Origin: Parasegetibacter sp. NRK P23
GTDB taxonomy: Bacteria > Bacteroidota > Bacteroidia > Chitinophagales > Chitinophagaceae
Length of the DNA: 64,000 bases
Reading direction: 5' to 3'
NCBI RefSeq assembly: GCF_023721715.1
Contig: NZ_JAMDLG010000001.1
Location: forward strand, 2,705,784 to 2,769,783
Part shown: in pieces, positions 33,801 through 42,604 of the stretch
How the letters are laid out: every line of letters starts with the position of its first letter
How positions within the stretch are numbered: the first letter of the stretch is position 1
Translations under genes and position numbers: made by a program
Notes under the pieces: generated by a model
What the model was told of the DNA's origin: nothing
The model's input: only the letters and a program-made list of their open reading frames with translations
Database searches by the model: none

Positions 33801-34453
33801 GGCGCCATGAGTCCGTCTTTCATGTGCAGTACCCGGTCGCTCATCTGGGCAAGTTCCTCGTTATGGGTCACCACAAGGAAGGTCTGGTTGAACTCATTTT
33901 TCAGATCGAAGAACAAATGGTGCAATTCCCTAGCATTGGCTGAATCGAGGTTTCCCGTGGGCTCGTCGGCAAAAACGATCGCCGGGTTGTTGATGAGGGC
34001 TCTGGCTACGGCAACCCGTTGCTGCTCGCCGCCGGACAATGCCGCGGGCTTGTTCTCCAGCCGGTGCCCCAATCCGAGTTTCTCCAACAGCGATTTCGCC
34101 CTGGCCTCCACTTCTTTTTTGCTTTTATCCTTAAAGATCCAGCCAGGGATGCACACGTTTTCCAATGCGGAGAACTCGGGGAGCAGATGGTGGAACTGGA
34201 AAACGAACCCGATGTGGCGGTTCCTGAAATCGGACAGTTTTTTGCCCTTAAGCTGGTCTATCCGTTGCCCTTCCAGGTAAATTTCGCCTTCATCCGCTTT
34301 ATCCAGGGTGCCCAGAATATGGAGCAACGTACTTTTTCCGGCACCTGAAGACCCAACAATGCTGGCGATCTCCCCCTGCCGGATATCGATATCCACTCCT
34401 TTCAGAACCAATAAATCTCCAAATGAACGTTTAATGTTTCGGGCGCTGAGCAT
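33797..34453 (-). CDS. lipoprotein-releasing-type ABC ATPase (LolD-like)
   Basis: This is a 218-residue ATPase of the LolD/MacB group. Walker A is GSSGAGKST, the Q-loop FQFHHLLPEFSALENV, the signature LSGGEQQRVAVARAL, Walker [13 protein letters not shown] and the H-loop VTHNEELA. The HHLLPEFSALENV block and the overall length are close to LolD, which powers release of lipoproteins from the inner membrane together with LolCE. No permease gene is adjacent, which is usual for isolated lolD genes in Bacteroidota. It overlaps the end of the adenosyltransferase gene by four bases. Confidence 0.88.
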   Translation of the reverse strand: MLSARNIKRSFGDLLVLKGVDIDIRQGEIASIVGSSGAGKSTLLHILGTLDKADEGEIYLEGQRIDQLKGKKLSDFRNRHIGFVFQFHHLLPEFSALENVCIPGWIFKDKSKKEVEARAKSLLEKLGLGHRLENKPAALSGGEQQRVAVARALINNPAIVFADEPTGNLDSANARELHHLFFDLKNEFNQTFLVVTHNEELAQMSDRVLHMKDGLMAP

Positions 34454-34569
34454 GCAACGAAATTAAGGGTTCCCGCATCAAAAAATAAAATGGGAATGCA
34501 CATTTGCCCGTTTAAATGTGGAAAACACCGGTTTTAGGAAAACACTAATACCGTTCTTTCAACATTTGA

Positions 34570-34600
34570 TTTGGATATTTCGTTGTAAAAATTACATTTG
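34570..34600 (+). promoter_or_regulatory. Bacteroidota-type promoter of the DUF2795 gene
   Basis: TTTG (34570-34573), a 19-base spacer and TACATTTG (34593-34600) match both elements exactly. It lies 23 bases before the ATG. Confidence 0.78.
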
Positions 34601-34623
34601 CCAAAAATTAAACAATCAGTGAT

Positions 34624-34845
34624 ATGTTCTGGACACTTGAACTAGCATCGTATCTTGAAGACGCACCCTGGCCGGCCACAAAGGACGAACTGATCGATTA
34701 CGCCATCAGAAGCGGCGCCCCCATTGAGGTGGTAGAGAACCTGCAGGAACTGGAAGACGAAGGCGAGATCTATGAAGGGATCGATGATATATGGCCCGAC
34801 TATCCTTCCCAGGAAGACTTTTTCTTCAACGAGGACGAGTATTAG
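34624..34845 (+). CDS. DUF2795 small acidic protein
   Basis: This 73-residue, strongly acidic protein matches DUF2795: MFWTLELASYLEDAPWPATKDELIDYAIRSG (two blocks) and VVENLQELEDEGEIYEGIDDIWPDYP, with a Phe/Glu-rich tail. The family is widespread in Bacteroidota and has no known function. The high acidity and small size suggest a protein- or ion-binding partner. A consensus promoter and a downstream hairpin make it a single-gene unit, so it is probably well expressed. Confidence 0.85.
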   Translation: MFWTLELASYLEDAPWPATKDELIDYAIRSGAPIEVVENLQELEDEGEIYEGIDDIWPDYPSQEDFFFNEDEY

Positions 34846-35152
34846 GATTTTGAATGTTGAATGATGGATGTTGGATTATTGATCCTGCACCCCGTTGTTC
34901 TGTTTTTATCAATAAGCGTATGTACATGTTTGATACAGGTATATACGCTTATTATTTTTTTGTTTGGGGGATTGATTTTGGATGATGGAGTGAAGGGAGA
35001 ACTAGAATCGCCATGTTCAATACAGCTGCTACAGCCTTGACTATATGCTTGCCTGGTTAATATCCAAGCTGAAAATTTGTGAAGCTGAGGCAAAAAAAAT
35101 GGATTCTGAATTGAGTTTCCCCATCCAAAATCCATCGTTCAAAAATTAAAAA
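34846..35152. repeat. spacer flanked by inverted GTTGAAT-family repeats
   Basis: The left copy (34846-34876) carries GGATTTTGAATGTTGAATG and GGATGTTGGATT. The right copy (35110-35152) carries the inverted words CCATCCAAAATCCATCG and TTCAAAAATTAAAAATTCC. A third partial copy (GGATGATGG) lies near 34978. The spacer holds the hairpin at 34911-34961 and no gene. Confidence 0.6.
34911..34961 (+). terminator. hairpin and T-run after the DUF2795 gene
   Basis: AATAAGCGTAT (34911-34921) pairs perfectly with ATACGCTTATT (34943-34953), with about 21 bases between, and ATTTTTTTG follows. The stem is AT-rich, but the T-run supports termination of the upstream gene. Confidence 0.6.
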
Positions 35153-35156
35153 TTCC

Positions 35157-35972
35157 TTACTCTACCCCAAGCTTCTGCATTACTTCATTGCTCACGCCGG
35201 TATTGGAATAGCCACCGTCGTGGAACAGGTTCTGCATCGTAACCATCTTTGTAAGATCGGAGAAGAGTGTAATACAGTAGTTCGCGCAATCTTCAGCGGT
35301 GGCGTTGCCCAGGGGGGCTATCGCATTGGCATAATCGTAGAAATCGCCAAACCCTTTGATACCGGTGCCGGCAGTTGTTTTTGTGGGCGACTGGGATACG
35401 GTATTGATACGCACTTTCTTTTCCAGGCCATAATGATAGCCGAAGCTACGGGCGATGGATTCCAGCATGGCTTTGATATCGGCCATATCGGTATAGAACG
35501 GGAAGGTACGTTGCGCGGCCATATAAGTAAGGGCCACCACGCTTCCCCATTCGCTGATCGCGTCCAGTTTACGGGCAACGCTCAGCATTTTATGGAACGA
35601 AAGGGCCGACACATCGATTCCTTTCAGGAAATAATCATAATTAGATTCAGTGTAGGGCACATTTTTACGGATGTTCACACTCATGCCGATGGAGTGCAGT
35701 ACAAAGTCGATTTTGCCACCCAGCACTTCCTGGGATTGGGTGAAAAGCGTGGTCAATTCCTCTACATTGGTAGCATCAGCGGGAATGATCTGGGAACCGG
35801 TTTTTTCGGCCAGTTTTTTAATTTCTCCCATCCGCATGGCGATAGGCGCGTTGGTGAGCACGAAAGTGGCACCTTCTTCGTGTGCTTTTTCGGCTACTTT
35901 CCAGGCTATTGAGTTTTCATCTAACGCGCCGGTGATGATACCGCGCTTCCCCTTTAAAAGGTTGTATCCCAT
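35157..35972 (-). CDS. fabI: enoyl-[acyl-carrier-protein] reductase (NADH)
   Basis: FabI carries out the last reduction step in each cycle of fatty acid synthesis. The 271-residue short-chain dehydrogenase opens with LLKGKRGIITGALDENSIAW, the FabI-type NAD motif. It has LHSIGMS and the catalytic pair Y-x6-K in FPFYTDMADIKAMLES. The C-terminal LFHDGGYSNTGV is the family end. It is transcribed alone; a near-consensus minus-strand -7 element, TATTTTTA (36004-35997), lies upstream. Confidence 0.95.
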   Translation of the reverse strand: MGYNLLKGKRGIITGALDENSIAWKVAEKAHEEGATFVLTNAPIAMRMGEIKKLAEKTGSQIIPADATNVEELTTLFTQSQEVLGGKIDFVLHSIGMSVNIRKNVPYTESNYDYFLKGIDVSALSFHKMLSVARKLDAISEWGSVVALTYMAAQRTFPFYTDMADIKAMLESIARSFGYHYGLEKKVRINTVSQSPTKTTAGTGIKGFGDFYDYANAIAPLGNATAEDCANYCITLFSDLTKMVTMQNLFHDGGYSNTGVSNEVMQKLGVE

Positions 35973-36025
35973 ATTGTTTACTTTAAATTCAGGCCGTAAA
36001 AATAGCTATATCGGGGGAAATACCG

Positions 36026-37681
36026 TTAAGAATTCACCAATTCCCTTGCGTTTTCAAGCGCTGCGGCCGTAGGTGTTTCTCCGCTCAGCATCTGCGCGAT
36101 GGCGTTTACCCTTTCTTCTTCTCCCAAAAGCCGGATATTGGTCCGCACCTTGTTGTTCCGGGTTTCCTTGTAAACAAAGTAATGCGCATGGGCCTTACCC
36201 GCGATCTGCGGTTGGTGGGTTATGCAGAGCACCTGCCTTTGGGTGGCCAGTTTCCGGAGAATTACCCCAACCTGTTTGGCGGCTTCTCCTGAAATACCGG
36301 TATCGATCTCGTCGAAAATCATCGTAGGCAGGTCCATTGATCCGGCCACCAATGATTTGATGCACAGCATCAGCCGGCTCAACTCACCACCCGAAGCCAC
36401 TTTGCGCACGGGTTCAAAGCGACCACTTTTATTGGCATCAAAGAGAAATTCCACCTGGTCCATACCTTGCGGTTCGGGTTCGCACGGCGTTAAGCTCAGT
36501 TTCAGCAGGGCATTGGGCATACCTACCTGCGTGAGTAAAGTATTTACTTCTTTCGTAAACGGACCTGCGGCCTCCTGCCTTTTTTCGGACAGTTTCTTCC
36601 CGGTTCCCCGCAAAGCCGATTCTTCTTTCGCGGCCTTTATTTCGAGGGCGGTGATGCGGTCGCCATTTTCTGAAGAAGCCTGCAACTTCTTCTCCAGTTC
36701 TTCTTTTATGGCAATCAAGTCCGCGGTCGTGTTCACGCCATGTTTCTTCTGAAGCCTGTAGCCCGCCGCCAGCCTTTCATTGAGGAAAGCCAACCGCTGC
36801 GGATCGTGTTTAATATGGTCCTGAAGCCGGTCGAATTCCCCGGCAATATCCTGTAACTCCACATGCACTGATTGTAACCGCTCTACGAGCTCCTTCAATG
36901 GCGCATATCCATCGCTGTAAGTCTGCACCTGTTGCAGCATCTGCTTCAGTTGCTGCACGATGGGCTGTTCGGACTCCGACAAATTATAACAAACAGCAGC
37001 CAGTGCGCCTTGTAACTGTTCTGCCTGGGAAAGCATCTTTAGTTCCGCTTCCGTTTCTTCCAATTCATCGGCACGGAAATTCATTTCATCCAGTTCGTTG
37101 AACTGGAACTGGTGGTAATCAAGGTCGCGGTTGAACTGTTCCTGTTCTTTGCGTAGTCTGTTCAGTTCGCGGAGCGTTGCCTGCCACTCCGCGTATTGGG
37201 CCATATAAGCGTCTTTAAGAACACCATTTCCTGCCACCGCATCCAGCACGGACCTTTGGAAGTCTACCTTGCCAATATCAAGCGTATCGAATTGCCGGTG
37301 AAGATCAACCATCATCGCGCTTAATGTGCGCAGTTGTTCCAGCGAAACGGGTGTATCGTTGATGAAGGCGCGTGATTTTCCCGCGGTACTGATCTCGCGG
37401 CGGATGATCAGTTCATCGGAAGGATCGAGGTCGCCGTTCTCCAGGAACGCCGCCACATCTTTCCTGCCCCCCGTCAGGAAGATGCCTTCCACTACACATT
37501 TCTGTTCCCGGTTCTGCAAATAAGACGTATCGGCCCTTTCACCCAAAATCAGGGAAAGCGCGCCCATTAGGATGGATTTACCCGCCCCGGTTTCCCCGGT
37601 GATGATATTGAGTTGGGGAGAAAAACCGATGGACAGTTCATCTATGATGGCGTAGTTACGGATATTAAGTTTGAGCAGCAT
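36026..37681 (-). CDS. recN: DNA repair protein RecN
   Basis: RecN is an SMC-like ATPase of double-strand-break repair. The 551-residue protein has the N-terminal ATPase half LKLNIRNYAIIDELSIGF and GETGAGKSI (Walker A), long coiled-coil arms (about 150-350), then the C-terminal half with VASGGELSRLMLCIKSL and Walker B TMIFDEIDTGISGEAA. ATG at 37681 is preferred: the longer frame translates an interspersed repeat (PHPNPSPAERGS). A TATATTTG -7 element overlaps 37694-37687, six bases before the start, suggesting a very short leader. Confidence 0.95.
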   Translation of the reverse strand: MLLKLNIRNYAIIDELSIGFSPQLNIITGETGAGKSILMGALSLILGERADTSYLQNREQKCVVEGIFLTGGRKDVAAFLENGDLDPSDELIIRREISTAGKSRAFINDTPVSLEQLRTLSAMMVDLHRQFDTLDIGKVDFQRSVLDAVAGNGVLKDAYMAQYAEWQATLRELNRLRKEQEQFNRDLDYHQFQFNELDEMNFRADELEETEAELKMLSQAEQLQGALAAVCYNLSESEQPIVQQLKQMLQQVQTYSDGYAPLKELVERLQSVHVELQDIAGEFDRLQDHIKHDPQRLAFLNERLAAGYRLQKKHGVNTTADLIAIKEELEKKLQASSENGDRITALEIKAAKEESALRGTGKKLSEKRQEAAGPFTKEVNTLLTQVGMPNALLKLSLTPCEPEPQGMDQVEFLFDANKSGRFEPVRKVASGGELSRLMLCIKSLVAGSMDLPTMIFDEIDTGISGEAAKQVGVILRKLATQRQVLCITHQPQIAGKAHAHYFVYKETRNNKVRTNIRLLGEEERVNAIAQMLSGETPTAAALENARELVNS

Positions 37682-37736
37682 ACGCACAAATATAAGTCGT
37701 TGAGAAGGTATGTTGGAGGGGATGGGTGAAAAAACG

Positions 37737-37770
37737 GAGCCCCTTTCTGCAGGAGAGGGGTTGGGGTGAG
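37737..37770. repeat. interspersed palindromic repeat upstream of recN
   Basis: CCCCTTTC and GAGAGGGG (37740-37747/37753-37760) form a hairpin followed on the plus side by TTGGGGTGAGG. Read on the minus strand in one frame it gives PHPNPSPAERG. I recognise this sequence type as a common extragenic repeat in bacterial genomes, which can be misread as N-terminal extension of proteins. On the minus strand a T-run (CCGTTTTTTC) follows the hairpin. Confidence 0.65.
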
Positions 37771-37774
37771 GCCC

Positions 37775-37803
37775 AAAAGAAAAGCCCTTCACAACGGAAG
37801 GGC
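37775..37803 (-). terminator. rho-independent terminator of the zinc-ribbon gene
   Basis: GCCCTTC (37784-37790) and GAAGGGC (37797-37803) pair around a six-base loop. On the minus strand the stem is followed by TTTTCTTTTGG. It lies 28 bases after the zinc-ribbon gene stop. Confidence 0.85.
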
Positions 37804-37831
37804 CTTCAACATATTAAAACCGCAACAGGTA

Positions 37832-38584
37832 TTAAACTTCAACGGAATCGTTCAGATCGGAATCAACCAGGATACGACCGCAGTTTTCACAAACGATGAT
37901 CTTTTTGTGCTGACGGATCTCACTCTGGCGCTGAGGGGGGATCGCGTTGTAGCAACCGCCACAGGCATCGCGGAGAACTGGTACAACGGCGAGGCCATTG
38001 CGGTAGTTCTTGCGGATACGATCGTAAGAATGCAGTAAGCGGGGATCTACCTTTTCACGGGCAGCATTGGAAGAAGTGGAGAACGCGGTCTCTTCCTTTT
38101 CTGTGCTGGCGATGATTTTATCGAGTTCCTCTTTTTTGTGCTTGAGGGTATTTTCTTTGTTGGCGATCTGTTTTTTCGCGGCTTCCAGCAGGCGTGCTTT
38201 ATCGGCCACCTCTTCGTTGGCGTCGCGGATGTGTTTTTCAGCCAGCTTCATTTCCAGTTGCTGCATTTCGATCTCTTTATTGATCGCTTCAAACTCACGG
38301 CTGTTCTTCACATTAGCACTCTGCTTTTCGTATTTCTGGATCAGCGCGTCGGCTTCGGTAATGGCGTTCTTCTTGGTGTTGATGAACTCCTGGATACCGT
38401 TGATTTCCTCTTCGATACGGTTCTGGCGCGCATGAAGGCCCTGCACTTCATCTTCCAGGTCGCTTACTTCCATCGGAAGTTCACCTTTCAAAATCTTGAT
38501 TTCGTCCAGTTTGGACTCAATCTTCTGCAGTGTGATCAGCGAGGCTAATTTTTCCTCAACGGAGAATTCTTTAACTGTAGCCAT
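37832..38584 (-). CDS. coiled-coil protein with C-terminal zinc ribbon
   Basis: This 250-residue protein has a long alpha-helical hairpin (about 10-175, Lys/Glu-rich coiled coil) and a C-terminal C4 zinc ribbon with C208, C211, C232 and C235. The family (CT398/HP0958 type) has been linked to flagellar export and RNA binding in other bacteria, but this organism shows no flagellar genes here, so the role is open. It starts one base after the stop of the Nif3-like gene and ends in a clear terminator. Confidence 0.88.
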   Translation of the reverse strand: MATVKEFSVEEKLASLITLQKIESKLDEIKILKGELPMEVSDLEDEVQGLHARQNRIEEEINGIQEFINTKKNAITEADALIQKYEKQSANVKNSREFEAINKEIEMQQLEMKLAEKHIRDANEEVADKARLLEAAKKQIANKENTLKHKKEELDKIIASTEKEETAFSTSSNAAREKVDPRLLHSYDRIRKNYRNGLAVVPVLRDACGGCYNAIPPQRQSEIRQHKKIIVCENCGRILVDSDLNDSVEV

Positions 38585-38585
38585 A

Positions 38586-39689
38586 TTATATATAATATTG
38601 AATCGGGTTTGTTATGACGTCCGATTTAAGGACGGCAAAGTTAGGAAATTTTTTCAGCAAAATTTCATATAGCAATTCTACGGTAAATTGTTCACTTTCA
38701 AAATGCCCGATATCCGCGATCACCATTTGCCCTTCCGCTCCGAAAAATTCATGGTATTTCACATCAGCGGTTATATAAAAATCCACTCCTTGACGTAATG
38801 CATTGGAAATCAAAAAACTACCTGCGCCACCACAAACGGCTACGCGACGTACCTCACGGTTCCTGAGCGGCGTGTGCCGTAAGGCTGTTAGTCCAAAGGA
38901 TTTTTTAATCCGTGCCAGAAATTCCTGTTCCGCAACCGGCTGGGTGAGCTCCCCCACAATTCCGGCGCCATTTTCAGGATGCTGGTTTTCAAGGCGTACC
39001 ACCTCGTAAGCAACTTCCTCATAAGGATGCGCGGCGCGAAGCGCCTTTAAAACGGCCCCCTCCTTCCAGGATTCAAACAGCACTTCAAGCTTATGCTCCT
39101 GCTCCAGGTGGCGCGCCCCCTTTTCTCCAAGGAATGGGTTTGCACCATCCATTGCCCGGAAGGTACCTTCGCCCGGGGCCTGAAAACTGCATTCATCGTA
39201 TAATCCGATGGTTCCCGCCCCGGCGTTGAATAAGGCAACCCGTACCTGCTCCAGGTGACTTGCCGGAACATAAGTATATAATTTCCGGAGCAACCCGTTC
39301 ATCGGCTGTAGCACCTTCTGTTTCTCTAACCCCATTTTATCGGCCATCCGGCCACTCACGCCGTTGATCCTGTTGTCGATATTCGTATGAATGGCGTAAA
39401 GTGCAATATCGTTCCGGATCGCTTTTATAACCGTTCTTTCCACATGATTCCTCCCGGTCAGTTTCTTCAGTCCTTTGAAAATGACCGGGTGGTGCGCCAC
39501 CACCATATTACAACCGCGGGCAATGGCCTCATCCAGTACCGCTTCAGTAACATCTAAGGTAACCAGTACGCCGGTACAAATGGTTTCCCCGTTGCCTGTA
39601 AGCAGCCCGGAATTGTCCCATTCTTCCTGCAATGCCGGAGGCGCTATGATTTCCAGCCAATCCGATATATCTTTAATACGTGTAGCCAT
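38586..39689 (-). CDS. Nif3-like dinuclear metal centre protein
   Basis: This 367-residue protein belongs to the NIF3/YqfO family: toroidal hexamers with a two-metal centre. N-terminal ligands are seen in EEWDNSGLLTG, CNMVVAHHPVIFKGLKK and IHTNIDN; the C-terminal set in FYITADVKYHEFF and DIGHFESEQ. The middle insert (about 135-235) is the PII/CutA-like domain of the long form, with HPYEEVAYEV. Biochemical function is unsettled; roles such as GTP cyclohydrolase-like activity have been proposed. It is tightly linked to the zinc-ribbon gene (1-base gap). Confidence 0.9.
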   Translation of the reverse strand: MATRIKDISDWLEIIAPPALQEEWDNSGLLTGNGETICTGVLVTLDVTEAVLDEAIARGCNMVVAHHPVIFKGLKKLTGRNHVERTVIKAIRNDIALYAIHTNIDNRINGVSGRMADKMGLEKQKVLQPMNGLLRKLYTYVPASHLEQVRVALFNAGAGTIGLYDECSFQAPGEGTFRAMDGANPFLGEKGARHLEQEHKLEVLFESWKEGAVLKALRAAHPYEEVAYEVVRLENQHPENGAGIVGELTQPVAEQEFLARIKKSFGLTALRHTPLRNREVRRVAVCGGAGSFLISNALRQGVDFYITADVKYHEFFGAEGQMVIADIGHFESEQFTVELLYEILLKKFPNFAVLKSDVITNPIQYYI

Positions 39690-39754
39690 ATCTTCCGCCC
39701 TTTTAAACTTCCGTTCAAATCTAAATAAAGAAATTACGCCCGTTCATCCAAAAT

Positions 39755-39787
39755 TTTGCCACATTGCTGCAATTTAAAATATCTTTC
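39755..39787 (+). promoter_or_regulatory. probable promoter of the S9 peptidase gene
   Basis: TTTG (39755-39758), a 21-base spacer and TATCTTTC (39780-39787, one mismatch from TAnnTTTG) fit the Bacteroidota pattern and lie 46 bases before the chosen ATG. Confidence 0.5.
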
Positions 39788-39832
39788 CCGTCAACCAATG
39801 ATACATCTTTCACTAAAATGCAAAGCAACCGA

Positions 39833-42601
39833 ATGAAAAAATTCTATCGCCTGTTACTGGCAGGTGCACTGCTTGCCGGCATTACCGGCAACGCTCAAAC
39901 GAAAAAACAGTTAAAGCCCGAAGATTACGGCAAATGGCAAAGCCTGGGCGCCACCGCTATTTCCAACAATGGCGCATGGCTCGCCTGGCAGATGATGGTG
40001 CAGAAGGACAATGACAGTCTGTTCCTCGAGAACCTGCTCACCAAAAAGAAATACGCCATCGCTTTCGCTTCAGGACCGGTATTTTCCGGCGACAATCAAT
40101 GGATCGCTTACAGGGTTGGCGTATCCTACAAAGAATCGGAAAAGCTGGAAGAACAAAAAAAGCCGGTAGAATACAGTACGGGCTACATGAACCTGGTTAC
40201 AGGCAGGCAGTATTCCATCAAAAATGCGGGCAGGTTTTCATTCAGTGAAAATGGGAAGTTCCTGGCCATTACCCTCGATCCGGCCAAAGGTAACACGGAA
40301 AAAGGAAGCATCCTGTTGCTCCGGAACCTGACTGACAGCACCACACGAACCATCGGGAACGTTACGGCATCCGCTTTCAATAAAAAAGGAGATTTCCTCG
40401 CTTATGTTATTGAAGGCGCCAACGACGCGGCCAACAGCGTGGAACTTTTTAACCTGAACACTTATGCGCTGAAAGTGCTGGCCAGCGACACCTGCAGGTT
40501 CAGCCAGCTGACCTGGCAAAAAAACGGGGATGCACTTTGTTTCATGAAAACCGTTAAATCACCGGACCATGAAGAAGAAACCGGTGTGATCTACACGTAT
40601 ACGAATGTATACAAAACACCTGCACTCACCCTGCTTTCGAACAGCGATCTTGCAGGTCTTCCAAAAGACATGCGTATTGTGCCTACGGCGAATATCGGGT
40701 TAAGCGAAGATATTACCAGTGTATTCTTCGGATTGAACAAGTGGACCGAAAAACCCAAAAAGGATACGGCAAAGAAAGCGCCCGCCGCAAAAGATTCCAC
40801 CAGGAAAGATTCCGCAGCCCTGGTAAAGGCAGCGCCTAAAAAGGATTCCTCGCTGAAAAACCCTTCCGGACTTGATATCTGGCATTGGAAAGATGAAGAA
40901 ATCCAACCCCGCCAGAAACTCACCTACAACCAGGATAAAAACGCCAACTTCCTCGGTGTTTACAACTTCGATAAAAAGAACTTCATCCAGGTGGCCGACA
41001 GTGTTTTTCCCCGTGCATCCATTGGCGGAAAACAAAAGATCGCAGTGGTGATGAACGACACTAAATACAAACCGGCATTCAAAGAAGATTACGCCGATTT
41101 TCACCTCGTAGACCTGAAAACCGGTACTCGAAAGTTACTGGGAGAAAAGAAACTTGCCGGATATTACACAGGCTTCAACTCCTCACCTGATGGAAAATAC
41201 CTCACCTATTTCGCCGATCAGAACTGGTGGGTATACGATGTGCAGCAAAACCAGCACAGGAACCTGAGTGGTGGTATAAAAACTGATTTCTGGAATACCA
41301 AAGACGACCATCCCGCTACTAAACCGCCTTTCGGTATGGCAGGCTGGACAAAAGGTGACAAAGACCTGCTGGTGTACGATGAATACAATATCTACGCACT
41401 TCAGGCCGATGGCAAAAAAACAAGGAAACTGACCAGCGGCGAAAAAGACGAAATCGTTTTCCGCATAGTGCGCACCGATGCTGAAAATGAATATTTCGAT
41501 GAAACAAAACCCATCATACTCTCCGCGTATGGCGATAAAACAAAGCGCAGCGGTTTCTACCAACTGAACAAAGGTCAGGTGCAGGAACTCGTATATGCAG
41601 ATAAAGCCATGGGCAGGCTTACCAAAGCAAAAGACGCTGACGTATACGCCTACCTGCAGCAAACCTTCAGCGAATCACCTTCCGTAGTGGCCGTGAATGG
41701 CGACTGGAAGAAATCCACTGTAGTGGCCACGACCAACCCGCAACAGAAAGATTATGCCTGGGGTAAAAGCGAACTGGTGAACTTCACCAATAAGAAAGGT
41801 CAGCAACTCCAGGGCGCCCTCTTCTACCCTGCCGATTACCAGCCCGGAAAAAAATATCCGATGGTGGTGTACATCTATGAGATACTGTCCAACACCCTGC
41901 ATGGCTATACTTCTCCCAACGAGAGAAGCGCATACAATACCACCAACTTCACGACCAACGGTTATTTCATTTTCCGCCCGGATATCGTTTACGACATCAA
42001 CGAACCCGGTATGTCGGCCGTGAACTGTGTGGTGCCGGCTGTGGAAGAAGTTTTAAAAACAGGCATGATCGATGAAAACAAAGTTGGTTTAATGGGGCAC
42101 AGCTGGGGGGCTTACCAAACCTCCTTCATCATCACCCAGACGAATCTCTTCAAAGCGGCCATTGCCGGCGCGCCTTTAACGGACCTGATCAGTATGTCGA
42201 TGAGTATTTACTGGAACAGCGGTGTTCCGGATCAGAAAATATTCGAGACCTCACAAGGCCGTTTCGATGGTCCCTGGTACGACAGGATGGAAGAGCATAT
42301 CCGCAACTCTCCCATGTTCCAGGCGAAGAACATCAATACACCGCTGATGGTTGCTTTCGGAGACAAGGACGGCGCTGTTGACTGGCACCAGGGCATTGAA
42401 ATGTACGGCACCCTGCGCAGAATGCAGAAGCCACACATCATGCTGGTATATGCCGACGAAAACCATGGCCTGGCCAAAAAAGAGAACCAGATTGATTACC
42501 AGAAAAGGCAATTTGAATTCTTCGACCATTACCTGCTAGGCAAGCCCGCTCCGAAATGGATTGAAGAAGGCGTGAAATACTCGGAAAAAATGAAGAAGTA
42601 G
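39833..42601 (+). CDS. secreted prolyl oligopeptidase-family (S9) peptidase
   Basis: This is a 922-residue exported serine peptidase. The start ATG at 39833 heads a signal peptide (MKKFYRLLL... GNAQ); another ATG at 39818 is possible. Residues about 25-620 form a WD/beta-propeller-like domain, with an insertion rich in Lys, Ala and Ser near 320-350. The alpha/beta-hydrolase domain holds the nucleophile S757 (GHSWGAY), Asp 846 (DKDGAVD) and H878 (ENHGL). The active-site loop is GxSxGA rather than GxSxGG. It is a periplasmic dipeptidyl- or oligopeptidase-type enzyme. Confidence 0.9.
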   Translation: MKKFYRLLLAGALLAGITGNAQTKKQLKPEDYGKWQSLGATAISNNGAWLAWQMMVQKDNDSLFLENLLTKKKYAIAFASGPVFSGDNQWIAYRVGVSYKESEKLEEQKKPVEYSTGYMNLVTGRQYSIKNAGRFSFSENGKFLAITLDPAKGNTEKGSILLLRNLTDSTTRTIGNVTASAFNKKGDFLAYVIEGANDAANSVELFNLNTYALKVLASDTCRFSQLTWQKNGDALCFMKTVKSPDHEEETGVIYTYTNVYKTPALTLLSNSDLAGLPKDMRIVPTANIGLSEDITSVFFGLNKWTEKPKKDTAKKAPAAKDSTRKDSAALVKAAPKKDSSLKNPSGLDIWHWKDEEIQPRQKLTYNQDKNANFLGVYNFDKKNFIQVADSVFPRASIGGKQKIAVVMNDTKYKPAFKEDYADFHLVDLKTGTRKLLGEKKLAGYYTGFNSSPDGKYLTYFADQNWWVYDVQQNQHRNLSGGIKTDFWNTKDDHPATKPPFGMAGWTKGDKDLLVYDEYNIYALQADGKKTRKLTSGEKDEIVFRIVRTDAENEYFDETKPIILSAYGDKTKRSGFYQLNKGQVQELVYADKAMGRLTKAKDADVYAYLQQTFSESPSVVAVNGDWKKSTVVATTNPQQKDYAWGKSELVNFTNKKGQQLQGALFYPADYQPGKKYPMVVYIYEILSNTLHGYTSPNERSAYNTTNFTTNGYFIFRPDIVYDINEPGMSAVNCVVPAVEEVLKTGMIDENKVGLMGHSWGAYQTSFIITQTNLFKAAIAGAPLTDLISMSMSIYWNSGVPDQKIFETSQGRFDGPWYDRMEEHIRNSPMFQAKNINTPLMVAFGDKDGAVDWHQGIEMYGTLRRMQKPHIMLVYADENHGLAKKENQIDYQKRQFEFFDHYLLGKPAPKWIEEGVKYSEKMKK

Positions 42602-42604
42602 GTT

